From NCBI GenBank assembly GCA_902729315.2, contig LR746266.1, forward strand, positions 5,400,259-5,464,258: 64,000 nt of DNA. Direction: 5' to 3'. Source of the DNA: Spirodela intermedia (lineage: Eukaryota; Streptophyta; Magnoliopsida; Alismatales; Araceae). Position numbers and translations under genes: made by a program. Below, one piece after another: positions 32,975-41,962 of the stretch. Position 1 is the stretch's first letter. Each line of letters begins with the position of its first letter. A model generated the notes under the pieces. That model did no database searches and was not told the origin of the DNA. It saw nothing but the letters and a program-made list of their open reading frames with translations.

Positions 32975-35041
32975 TTACACAATCATACCCCTTTCCCTGC
33001 TCTTGCTAGTAGAGCTACCGTCGCCGGGTTTCAGGGAGTGGAATCCCGGTCCACTGAGAGGAAACGCGTCGGCGGAGATGGAGGAAAGAGACGACGTGTT
33101 GATGCGGTGGAATATCTCGTTCTGCAGCGCTTCCAGTACGCCGCCGTCGAGGTAGATTGACGACAGCTCCGGTGGGGATGCGTCGCCGTCGAGATAGCGC
33201 ATCACTTGTCTCATGTTCGGCCGATTGGGCGGCAACGGGTGGGAGCAGAGCAGCCCGAGTTGCAGCACCAACTCCATCTCCTTCCCCTCGTACTTCCCCT
33301 CCAGCTTCGGGTCCGCACAGTCCAGAATGGTCCCCTTTCTCCAGTTCTTCAGCACCCAGCCCAGCAGCAGCACCTCCTCCTCTGGGGCCTCTTGCTCTAT
33401 TGGCCTCCTCCCGCAAGCCGTCTCGAGAAGCAGGGCCCCGAATGCGTAGACATCAGCCTGCTTCGTGCTCCTGCCGGTCCTCGTGAGCTCAGGTGCGAGG
33501 TACCCGACGGTGCCGACGACGTGAGTCGTCATCGGGTAGTTCCCGTGGTCGTACAGTCGAGCCAGTCCGAAATCTCCCAGTCTCCCGTTCAGCTCGCCGT
33601 CCAGCAGCACGTTGCTGGCCTTGACGTCCCTGTGGATGACGATCTTCTCCCACTCCTCGTGGAGATAGAGGAGCCCCGAAGCGACGCCTCTGAGGACGTG
33701 AAACCGCTGTTTCCAGTCGAAGGTCGGTCTCCTTTGGTCGAAGATGAGCTTGTCTAGGCTGCCGTTGGGCATGTAGTCGTAGACCAGGAGGAGCTCTCCC
33801 TTCCGCCGGCAGTATCCTCGGAGCTGGACGAGGTTCCGATGCCGGAGCCGACCGATGCTCGCGATCTCTGCGATGAACTCCTTCATTCCTTGCCTGGACT
33901 CGTGCGAGACCTTCTTCACCGCGATTTCCATGCCGGAGCTGGAAAGGGCTCCCCTGTACACCCTCCCAAAGCCCCCCACGCCCAAGAGCTCCGCTTCCTT
34001 GAACCCCCTCGTCGCGTCGTACAGGTCCTTGTATGAGAACCGCTGAGGCCCGTACTCTTCCTCCCAGTCTTCAAGCAGCTCAGAGTATCGGATCTTCCTC
34101 GCCAGGACGAACAGTCCCGCAGAAATTGCCAGCAGCAACAGGAGGGCTATCCCCAGCGACAACGACAGGGCCAGAGCCAGTCTGTTATGCCTGGTTTTTC
34201 TGCTAGGAAGCGAAGGGAGGCTGGAGATGTTGAGGGGCCGAGCCTCCCCGTTCATCTTGAAGCTCCAGCCGAGAATGTAGTGAGAGGATGAGAAGGAGCC
34301 CGTAGAGGAAGAGAAACCCACGAACATCTCTTCGAGAAAAATTTCAGAGAGATTGACCGTCGAGGACAGGAGAGGGATGAGGGGCTTAATCACTCCCAGT
34401 GGAGAGAGGGTGACTTTAAGCTGCATCTCGGTGCCATCAAAGTCGATCCAGACCTGCATCGGGTCGCCGCTGATCAGCGAGAGGTTCTTGAAAATATCGG
34501 TCCCGTTGGCGAAGTACCCCGCTGCGGAGGAATTAATGGATACCACGCTGTTGACGTCGATCCCGACATGGTTATCATTGATGTCCGCCAAATCGGGGTT
34601 GTAGATGGTGTCGAGCTCAACGGCGACGAGGTGGTTGGTGGAGTTGCCGTCGGTGGACGGGCTGAGTATCCCCAAATACTGGTAGCCGAAGTTCCTGCGG
34701 AGGTCCTTGGACGGCGAGATGACGAAGGCGATGCCATTCCCGCTGAGCTGGGAGTAGCCGGCGAGGATCCCGAAGACGAAGGTGGAGGAGAAGGAGGAGG
34801 CTCGTCCTGCAGGAGATTTCTTGAATTGGAGGGGAGCAGAGTAGAAGGCTTGGCCCTTTAGGTTGGTGCCATTGGTCAGCCTCAGAAGGCCATCAAGAGT
34901 GATCTCCGCCATGCCGTCCATGCTAAGATTGCCCCGAGCCCGACTGAATCCATTGAAGACGAAGTCGCTGTCGTCGGAGGATGCAAGCTCGAGAAGCAGG
35001 AAGAGGAGGAGGAGAGCCCTCCATACCGTGATCGGGTCCAT
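32975..35041 (-). CDS. L-type lectin receptor kinase (array copy 1)
   Basis: Intronless. The Met at 35041 (MDPITVW) is preferred over the one at 35065 because a signal peptide follows it directly (ALLLLFLLLELASS); the product is then 688 residues. The legume-lectin domain (FVFNGFSRARGNLSMDG to about residue 270) includes VAVELDTIYNPDL and DNHVGIDVNS, typical metal and sugar loop regions. One membrane helix (LALALSLSLGIALLLLLAI) is followed by a complete Ser/Thr kinase: GVGGFGRVYRG, AVKKVS, HRDVKASN, DFGLARLYD, GYLAPE. The C-terminal YLDGDASPPELS resembles LecRK clade IV. It should act at the plasma membrane as a receptor. It is the first of four same-strand paralogues. Confidence 0.95.
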   Translation of the reverse strand: MDPITVWRALLLLFLLLELASSDDSDFVFNGFSRARGNLSMDGMAEITLDGLLRLTNGTNLKGQAFYSAPLQFKKSPAGRASSFSSTFVFGILAGYSQLSGNGIAFVISPSKDLRRNFGYQYLGILSPSTDGNSTNHLVAVELDTIYNPDLADINDNHVGIDVNSVVSINSSAAGYFANGTDIFKNLSLISGDPMQVWIDFDGTEMQLKVTLSPLGVIKPLIPLLSSTVNLSEIFLEEMFVGFSSSTGSFSSSHYILGWSFKMNGEARPLNISSLPSLPSRKTRHNRLALALSLSLGIALLLLLAISAGLFVLARKIRYSELLEDWEEEYGPQRFSYKDLYDATRGFKEAELLGVGGFGRVYRGALSSSGMEIAVKKVSHESRQGMKEFIAEIASIGRLRHRNLVQLRGYCRRKGELLLVYDYMPNGSLDKLIFDQRRPTFDWKQRFHVLRGVASGLLYLHEEWEKIVIHRDVKASNVLLDGELNGRLGDFGLARLYDHGNYPMTTHVVGTVGYLAPELTRTGRSTKQADVYAFGALLLETACGRRPIEQEAPEEEVLLLGWVLKNWRKGTILDCADPKLEGKYEGKEMELVLQLGLLCSHPLPPNRPNMRQVMRYLDGDASPPELSSIYLDGGVLEALQNEIFHRINTSSLSSISADAFPLSGPGFHSLKPGDGSSTSKSRERGMIV

Positions 35042-35747
35042 CCAAATGTTTTTTGGGCCGCTCAAGTGCTACTGCTTCCCCTTTATTATCTTCCCTGAGT
35101 ATCCGCGTCGTTCTCGTCGGTGTTCAAAAAATCTCCGGGCTGAAGACGACGGGTGCGAATCCGTTCCTCTGCCGGCTCACCAAGCTGATGATTTCTCGGT
35201 CAAGGAAGCAGGAAGCAGGAACATGGCAGCGGAGGCCGGCTGCTTGCGAACAATCTTATCCAAGGTAGTCAACCGCCCCTACGCTACGCTCCGAGGAAAG
35301 AGAGAGGAAACCCACCCCCCGATAGGTTAGGCGAGGGGAGAGCCGGAGAGTCAACGACGACGCAGCGCGAAGAGGAGTTCCATGTTTCTACGCTAAACAG
35401 TCCCGGTATCATGGTGACTCGCTCACAGATGATCTTACAAACGATTTCCCTGGGTTGGACCAAGTCTATCGGGGGGGCCATTAATGGAGGACGGAAGGTC
35501 TTCTCGGCGAGACAGCGTCCCCTGTGGACTATTGATCTTCCGGCGGGCCAGTCTGTGGCAGGGGGACTCCCCCGATAGGCCCGCACTGTAGTGATGAACG
35601 AAATGTGGGATTTGGATCGAGTTATTACGCCACGAACATGAGAAGAATCAAGCGGTCAAAGAAGAGAATGTGGCAATATTTCAGTCCGTAAGGGAATGAT
35701 GATCCAGGTGGAAGGGTACATCATCTGACGGAGAGAGATGGCGGTGG
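35042..35747. other. Spacer between LecRK copies 1 and 2 (promoter of copy 1)
   Basis: Minus-strand promoter of copy 1. W-box cores (TTGACT on the minus strand) occur at 35267-35272 and 35349-35354. No gene was seen. Confidence 0.6.
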
Positions 35748-37733
35748 TCATCGGCCACCCGAGAGCAACGACCGAGAAGCGGAGAAGGCGGTGAACGACG
35801 GCGCTTGATCGTCCAAGGCCTCGTTGTAGATCAGCGACATCACCCCGTCGTTCAGATAATTGGACGTGAATTCCGGAAGGGGAACCTCTCCTTTCAAGAA
35901 CTGTACCACCTGGCGCATGCTTGGCCTCGCGGTGGGCATGGGGTCGCAGCAGAGCAATCCCAGCCTCAGAACCATCTCCACCTCCTCCGGCGCGGTGTAG
36001 CTCAGCCGCTGGTCAGCGGCTTCCACGATGGCCCCCCTCTTCCAGCACTCGAGAACCCAGTCAACGAGAACCACCTCCTCCTCCGGCGCCTGCGGCTCCA
36101 GCGGCCGCCTCCCGGAGGCCACCTCGAGGAGGAAGACGCCGAAGGCGAAGACGTCGGTGGCCTTGTCGGCCTTGCCGGATTTGGTCAACTCGGGGGCGAG
36201 GTAGCCCATCGTCCCTACCACGCGGGTCGTCTGAGGAGTGGCGCCATGGTCGTAGAGCCTGGCCAGGCCGAAGTCACCCAGTCGCCCGTTCAGATCGCCG
36301 TCCAGCAGCACGTTGCTGGCCTTGACGTCTCTGTGAAGGACGACCTGCTCCCACTCTTCGTGGAGATAGAGGAGCCCCGAGGCCACGTCCTTGATTATCC
36401 TGAACCTCTGGTTCCAGTCGAGCTTCGGAGGGTTGTGGCCGAACAGCATCTTGTCGAGGCTGCTGTGGGGCATGAATTCGTAGACCAGGAGGAGCTCTCC
36501 TCTCCTGCGGCAGTACCCGAGGAGCTGGACCAAGTTCCGGTGCCGGAGACGGCCCATGCTCAGAATCTCCGCCACGAACTCCTTCATCCCCTGCTTGGAA
36601 TCGTGGGATACCCTCTTCACGGCCACTTCGAGGTTTGAGTTGGGCAAGACCCCTCTGTGGACTTTGCCGAAGCCCCCGGTTCCCAGAAGACCCTTGTCGC
36701 TGAATCCCTCGGTCGCCATGAACAGGTCCTTGTATGCGAAGCGGCTCGGTCCGTACTCCACCTCCCAGTCCTCGAGAAGCTCCGAGAATCTAATCTTCCT
36801 TCTCACAAACCATGTCGTCCCGGCCACAGTGCCGAGCACGAACAACGCCAGAGCGATGGAGATCCAGATGAACCAAGTCTTCGTCGCCTTCCTCGTCTCC
36901 CTCTGGGGAAGGGAAGGGAGGGAGGAGAGATTAAGAGCCTGAGCCTCCCCGTTCATCTTGAAGCTCCACCCGAGGATATAATGAGACGTCTGAAATGGGT
37001 CCGAAGAGGACGCGAAGCCCATGAACATCTGCTCGAGGAAGACGTCAGAGAGATTGGTTGGGGATGACAACAGTGGAACTCTGGGCTTGGGTTCTTCCAT
37101 GGGAGCCAAGGTCACGTTCAGCTGCCCAATGTCGCCTTCATACTCGACCCAGACCTGCAGCCGCTGGCCACTGATCAGACTCAGGTTCTTGAATCCACTG
37201 CCGTCGCTCGGATAGTAACCAGCCGGAACAGATCTGCTTGACCGCATGCTGTTGATGTCGATGCCGACATGGTTGGTGTCTATGTCTCCGAATTCAGGGT
37301 TCTGGATGGTGTCTAGCTCCACTGCGAAGACGTGGTTGGAGGAGTTGCCATTGTTTGAAGTGCTGAAGAGACCCATGTACTGATTCCCTAAAGCTCCGGA
37401 GAAGTCCTTGGAAGGGGAGAAGAACAAGGCGATGCCATGGCCGCTGAGGTCGGTAAACTCGGGGACAATCCCGAACACGAAGGTGGAGGAGAAGGAGGAA
37501 ACCCTGGTCCCCAAGGATTGTCTGAAGCGCAAGGGGGTGGAGAAGAAGGCGTGGCTCTTGATTTTCTTGGTGGTGTTGGTCAGCCTCAACAATCCCTCGC
37601 CTGTTATCGTGGCCCCGCCGTCGAGGGTGAGCTGGGCTCCCCGGAACCCATTGAAGGTGAACTCGGTCTGCTCCTCTGGGGCCGCCTCGCGAAAGAGAAG
37701 GAACAAGAGAAGAACCCTAATTAGCATCCCCAT
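35748..37733 (-). CDS. L-type lectin receptor kinase (array copy 2)
   Basis: Intronless. An upstream in-frame Met exists at 37808, but MGMLIRVLLLFLLF at 37733 gives a proper signal peptide, so that start is chosen (661 residues). The lectin domain includes FTFNGFRGAQLTLDG, SGHGIALFFSPSK and FAVELDTIQNPEFGDIDTNH. The membrane helix (IWISIALALFVLGTVAG) precedes a kinase with GTGGFGKVHRG, VAVKRVSHDS, HRDVKASN, DFGLARLYDHG and GYLAPEL, all key residues present. Same clade as its neighbours. Expected to be an active plasma-membrane receptor kinase of immunity or stress signalling; the ligand is unknown. Confidence 0.95.
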   Translation of the reverse strand: MGMLIRVLLLFLLFREAAPEEQTEFTFNGFRGAQLTLDGGATITGEGLLRLTNTTKKIKSHAFFSTPLRFRQSLGTRVSSFSSTFVFGIVPEFTDLSGHGIALFFSPSKDFSGALGNQYMGLFSTSNNGNSSNHVFAVELDTIQNPEFGDIDTNHVGIDINSMRSSRSVPAGYYPSDGSGFKNLSLISGQRLQVWVEYEGDIGQLNVTLAPMEEPKPRVPLLSSPTNLSDVFLEQMFMGFASSSDPFQTSHYILGWSFKMNGEAQALNLSSLPSLPQRETRKATKTWFIWISIALALFVLGTVAGTTWFVRRKIRFSELLEDWEVEYGPSRFAYKDLFMATEGFSDKGLLGTGGFGKVHRGVLPNSNLEVAVKRVSHDSKQGMKEFVAEILSMGRLRHRNLVQLLGYCRRRGELLLVYEFMPHSSLDKMLFGHNPPKLDWNQRFRIIKDVASGLLYLHEEWEQVVLHRDVKASNVLLDGDLNGRLGDFGLARLYDHGATPQTTRVVGTMGYLAPELTKSGKADKATDVFAFGVFLLEVASGRRPLEPQAPEEEVVLVDWVLECWKRGAIVEAADQRLSYTAPEEVEMVLRLGLLCCDPMPTARPSMRQVVQFLKGEVPLPEFTSNYLNDGVMSLIYNEALDDQAPSFTAFSASRSLLSGGR

Positions 37734-38947
37734 AACTCCTCTCTCCAAGAAAGAAAACTCCTCTCGCCTCTGATCCTGTAGATGAGGACGAACATGGAAC
37801 ATCCCCACTCATCGGTGCCCGTCATCCGCCAGCCACCAACCCTGTCCAAGGCCGGTCAAATTCCGAAAGACGGAGAGCTTCCGATGAGCTTCCGCCAGAA
37901 CAGCGAGACCTGAAATAAAATCTCCCCGTCAAGCCCCCTGATTATCCACCTTCGCGCCTCAGTAGTCGTCGGCATGAAAGGCCGCCGAGGACCAGGAAGG
38001 CTCACGGAGAGAGAACACGCGGAGGGAGGAGGTGGACAGATGTGTCGGCGCTTCAGAAAACCAGACCCATCCATCGCAACCAGGTTCGGCCAGGATGGGA
38101 CAGCTTGGAATTCGCGGCTGGTTTGGAAAGCTGCGGGTGTGGGGGGAACGACGCCAAACTTTCCATCCTTCACCTCCTCCCAGTCTTACGACGAAAACTA
38201 TGGTATTTCATTTTTAGCCACACTATATAAAAAAACACATTTTTAGCCATCTTCTTTATTGAAAGCAAGTTAAATTGTCTACTGAAAAAATAATATGCTA
38301 AAAAAAAATCCCCGTTATTTTCCGTTATTATTCTCGTAGGCCCCCTTTCAGTCAAAGTCAACGAGAGACCTCAGAAGGGGGGGATACGACTGGAGTTGTT
38401 CCACCAACCTTGGCAGGCGGATAAGGGTAATCCAAAACCCAGGACTAGCCTGATAGAGCACATAATAGTTTATCATTGATATGTCTTTCGGGACTCATTT
38501 GGTAAATTTAAAAATAGCATTGAATTTAAGAATTAAAAATTCCCATTGACTTTGTTGTTGACTCCTTGCTAAATATGGACGGTAGTAAGTGGATGGTAAT
38601 GACCGTACTAAAGTAATGTCCAATAAAAGTCAAAACCAATAAAAGCGATGGTAACTCCCCGTTATATAATAAAATTTGTTATTAAGAACGAGAAAGCCAG
38701 AGGACGAGGCTAACACCATGAACGAAACAGAAGGACCATTGGACCAGCAGCCCAAACAATAGTCGTCGCCATCAAACCGTAGATATAGAGTACAAAGAAG
38801 AAGGCTCATTGCGCCCGCTAGTCCTACAGGCCAGGCCCATCGTCGTCTCCTGCCGATGGTCCGGTGACGCGATTGAGTGGGAAATCAGGTGGAAAAGATC
38901 TGGGCATGGCGTCCCCAACGGGGGAGAGGAGAAGCGGACGCGGGTAA
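37734..38947. other. Spacer between LecRK copies 2 and 3 (promoter of copy 2)
   Basis: AT-rich upstream region of copy 2, holding a W-box cluster at 38350-38633. Short ORFs across 37850-38360 and 38770-39010 have no domain. Confidence 0.6.
38350..38633 (-). promoter_or_regulatory. W-box cluster upstream of LecRK copy 2
   Basis: Five W-box cores in 284 bp: two adjacent at 38350-38355 and 38356-38361, then 38546-38551, 38558-38563 and 38628-38633 (TTGACT on one or other strand). W-boxes are bound by WRKY transcription factors. They lie 0.6-0.9 kb upstream of the start codon. About one core per kb is expected by chance at equal base composition. Confidence 0.55.
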
Positions 38948-40960
38948 TCAGCGATCCCCGTGGAGAAGGGAATCCTCGGAGAGGGAGGAAGGAGAGGACG
39001 AGACCAGGCAACTGGCGATGGCCTCCGTCTGCAGGGACTCGACGCCGTTGCTGTCGAGAAAGTATTCGACCAGCTCCGGGAGCTCAGCGGCGCCGCCTAG
39101 ATACTGCACGACCTGCCGCATGCACGGCCTCCTCGCCGGCGAATAGTGGGAACAGAGCAAACCGAGCTTCAAGACCAACTCGACCTCCTCCTCAGAGTAG
39201 TCGCTTCCCAGTCTCCCATCCACAGACTCCCGAATGGCTCCCCTTCTCCAATTCTTCAGCAACCAGGCCACCAAGGTGAAGTCCTCCCCCGGCGTATGTG
39301 AGTCAAGTGGCCTCCTTCCACAGGCAACCTCCAGAAGGAAAGCTCCAAAGGAGAAGACGTCAGTGGCCTTGGAGGCGACGCCGGTTGTCAGGAGCTCGGG
39401 GGCGAGGTAACCTGGTGTACCCACCATGCGGGTGGAGGTGGGATTGTTGTCCTCATTATCGTACAACCTGGCGAGGCTGAAATCTCCCAGTCTCCCGTTG
39501 AATTCACCGTCTAGTAGGACATTGCTGGCCTTGATGTCTCTATGGATGATGGACATCTCCCACTCTTCGTGCATGTAGAGGAGTCCTGCGCCCACATCCT
39601 TTACGACACGAAATCTCTGGGCCCAACTAAGAGTAGGATGATTGGGGTCATGGAGGAACTTGTCCAGGCTGCTGTTGGGCATGAAGTCGTAGACCAAGAG
39701 GAGCTCCCCCTTCCGCCGGCAGTACCCAAGGAGCTGGACGAGGTTCCGGTGCCGCAGCTGGCCGATGGTGGAGATCTCCCTGATGAACTCCTTCATCCCT
39801 CTTGTGGATTCTTGGGCAACTATCTTGACTGCGATCGCTTGTTTGGACCCGGGCATCACGCCTCTGTAAACCCTGCCGAAGCCTCCCGTGCCAAGAAGCC
39901 TCCCGTCTCCGAACCCTTTCGTCGCATAGTACAGATCCTTGTAGGAAATCCTCTGGGAAGAGAAGTCGGCTTCCCACTCTTCGAACAGCTCCGAGAATTT
40001 GATCCTCCTAATCACAAGGAACACCACAACGGCGCATATGATCATTGCCAATACAGGCACGAATATGGGCACCCAAATATCTGCGGCCCGCGCCCTCCCC
40101 GAAGACCCATGTCGAGGGAGAGGAGGGAGGGTAGACGGGTCGAGGGCTCTCGCCATCCCGTTCATCCGGAAGCTCCAACCGAGTAAGTAGTGCGAAGTTC
40201 GAAACGAGCCTGTCGACGAGGAGAAGCCCACATACATCGTCTCAGAGAGGACATTTGTGAGGTCGACGGCAGCCGATATGAGAGGGATCTTGGGCTTAGA
40301 TATCTGGGTGGGAGAGAGCGTGATGTTGAGTCGCCTCTCCGAGGCATCGTAATCCACCCAAGCTTGCAAGGGATTCCCACTGATGAGTGTCAGCTCGTTG
40401 AATCTACCGGAGTCATCATCGAAATAACCAGCAGGAGAGGAATTAAAGGAGATGTAGCTGTTAATGTCGATTCCTACATGGTTGTCGTTGATATCCTCCA
40501 TATCCCTGTTATGGATCGTGTCCAGCTCGACGGCAAAGATGTGATTCACTTCGTCGCGGGAGCTAGACTTGTTGAAGATGCCGAAGTATTGATTACTCGT
40601 GGCTCCTCGGAAATCCTTCGTAGGAGAGATGACGAAGGCAATACCATGGCCGCCTATTCCCTTATTATCGGGAACGATGGCGAAGACGAAGGCGGATGAG
40701 AAGGATGAGATATTACCGGTTGGGGAGCTCCTGAAGCGAATTGGGGCTGGGAAAAAGGCGTAGCCCGTCTGGAGCCTCTCGGGGCTCGTTAGCCTCAGAA
40801 GGCCGTCCGGGGAGACGACCGCTTTGCCGTTCAAGCTCAGATTTGCAGAGCTTAATCCATTGAAGAAGATGTCCTCATCATCGGAATCTCCCAGCTTGAA
40901 GAAGAGAAACAGCCACACGAGAAACTTCACGACGCTCCGCTGACCTTTCCAGATACACAT
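38948..40960 (-). CDS. L-type lectin receptor kinase with DFS instead of DFG (array copy 3)
   Basis: Intronless. The frame opens at 41101, but the Met at 40960 (MCIWKG) directly precedes a hydrophobic leader (VVKFLVWLFLFFKLG), giving 670 residues; the longer start would add 47 charged residues. Lectin domain: IFFNGLSSANLSLNG, GGHGIAFVISPTK, FAVELDTIHNRDMEDINDNH. Membrane helix: VPIFVPVLAMIICAVVVFLV. Kinase: GTGGFGRVYRG, AVKIV, HRDIKASN and GYLAPEL are normal, but the activation segment begins DFSLARLYDNED, so the glycine of DFG is Ser (codon AGC near 39484). The metal-binding Asp is kept. Activity may be altered, but loss is not implied by the sequence alone. Confidence 0.94.
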   Translation of the reverse strand: MCIWKGQRSVVKFLVWLFLFFKLGDSDDEDIFFNGLSSANLSLNGKAVVSPDGLLRLTSPERLQTGYAFFPAPIRFRSSPTGNISSFSSAFVFAIVPDNKGIGGHGIAFVISPTKDFRGATSNQYFGIFNKSSSRDEVNHIFAVELDTIHNRDMEDINDNHVGIDINSYISFNSSPAGYFDDDSGRFNELTLISGNPLQAWVDYDASERRLNITLSPTQISKPKIPLISAAVDLTNVLSETMYVGFSSSTGSFRTSHYLLGWSFRMNGMARALDPSTLPPLPRHGSSGRARAADIWVPIFVPVLAMIICAVVVFLVIRRIKFSELFEEWEADFSSQRISYKDLYYATKGFGDGRLLGTGGFGRVYRGVMPGSKQAIAVKIVAQESTRGMKEFIREISTIGQLRHRNLVQLLGYCRRKGELLLVYDFMPNSSLDKFLHDPNHPTLSWAQRFRVVKDVGAGLLYMHEEWEMSIIHRDIKASNVLLDGEFNGRLGDFSLARLYDNEDNNPTSTRMVGTPGYLAPELLTTGVASKATDVFSFGAFLLEVACGRRPLDSHTPGEDFTLVAWLLKNWRRGAIRESVDGRLGSDYSEEEVELVLKLGLLCSHYSPARRPCMRQVVQYLGGAAELPELVEYFLDSNGVESLQTEAIASCLVSSSPSSLSEDSLLHGDR

Positions 40961-41129
40961 TTGTTGATGAACGGTGTAGGTAGGGATATCAGAATCTTGA
41001 GATATCTGTACAGCTTCCTGAAATCTCTCCTCTTCGTCATCCGAGTTCTTCCTCCTGAGAGTACAAATAGATATAAGGACTGATATCTCTCTCTGCTTCA
41101 TGGTTTGTCCTTAGGAATCACCCGAACCA

Positions 41130-41565
41130 GGTCAACTTAACCGAATCCGGCTATATTTTACTGGGCCACAACCTGCTCCGGATATACGTGCTTGAAGGGT
41201 TTGAATGGTCCAAGTACGAACCCGACCTGTGATGTCTCTCTTGGGTTAATGAACAATCCCAAAAGGGTAATTCTGAACAGACAGGGTGGTGGTCCACCCG
41301 CAACGTTGACTAGATATCTTTCAGGCATATTTCAAGATAAGTGGGAAGAAACCTCGTAGTTGCCCGACGTTACGTATCGTCCATTAAAATCCGGTGACTT
41401 GTGGACCTTTTCTTCCTCTGCGGTCAAACGACACCCTTCAACATTTGACTTTCAAGCCCTGTGACCTGTCCAACGTCAACATTCGTGAATAGTTCAAATT
41501 GAACTCAGGCTTTGCTATGAAGGCAGGCAATATGAGCTTTCTTCTCGTTTTCAGATATTAGTCAA
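41130..41565 (-). promoter_or_regulatory. W-box cluster upstream of LecRK copy 3
   Basis: Cores TTGAC(C/T) at 41130-41135, 41306-41311, 41422-41427, 41445-41450 and 41560-41565 (either strand), within 0.6 kb upstream of the coding start. Consistent with WRKY-responsive control; functional relevance is inferred. Confidence 0.5.
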
Positions 41566-41605
41566 CGTGGAAATTATCGCCCAGAAAGTTGATTCGGGAA
41601 ATTCG

Positions 41606-41794
41606 GAGAGAGAGAGAGAGAGATGGAGAGGGGGGGAGAGAGAGGCGAGGAGAGAGAGAGGGGGGGGAGAGAGACGAGGAGAGAGAGAGAGAGAGAGAGG
41701 GGAGGAGATAGAGGCGAGGAGAGAGAGAGAAGGGGGGGAGAGAGACGAGGAGAGAGAGAGAGAGAGGGGGGGGAGATAGAGGCGAGGAGAGAGA
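41606..41794. repeat. GA-rich minisatellite
   Basis: Purine-only tract on the plus strand with a higher-order unit of roughly 40-50 bases: a GA run, then GGGGGGGA, then GAGACGAGG or GATAGAGGCGAGG. It reads as CT-rich on the coding strand of LecRK copy 3. Confidence 0.95.
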
Positions 41795-41962
41795 TTTTGA
41801 TCTCAACATGAAGATTCTTTCGGGGAGACCTTCGTCGTCTTCTAAAGTCAGTTGCAACTTGCAAATATTTTAACGTCCAAATGGAAAATCCCCGGACACA
41901 TCGAATCTTAACGTCCGCAAGACGATGAACGGATTTCATGGCGAGCATCCGACTGGGCTAGA

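Larger units (their letters stand above)
40961..41962. other. Spacer between LecRK copies 3 and 4
   Basis: Promoter region of copy 3 plus the 3' flank of copy 4. It holds W-box cores at 41130-41565 and a GA/GGGGGA minisatellite at 41606-41794. Confidence 0.6.
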
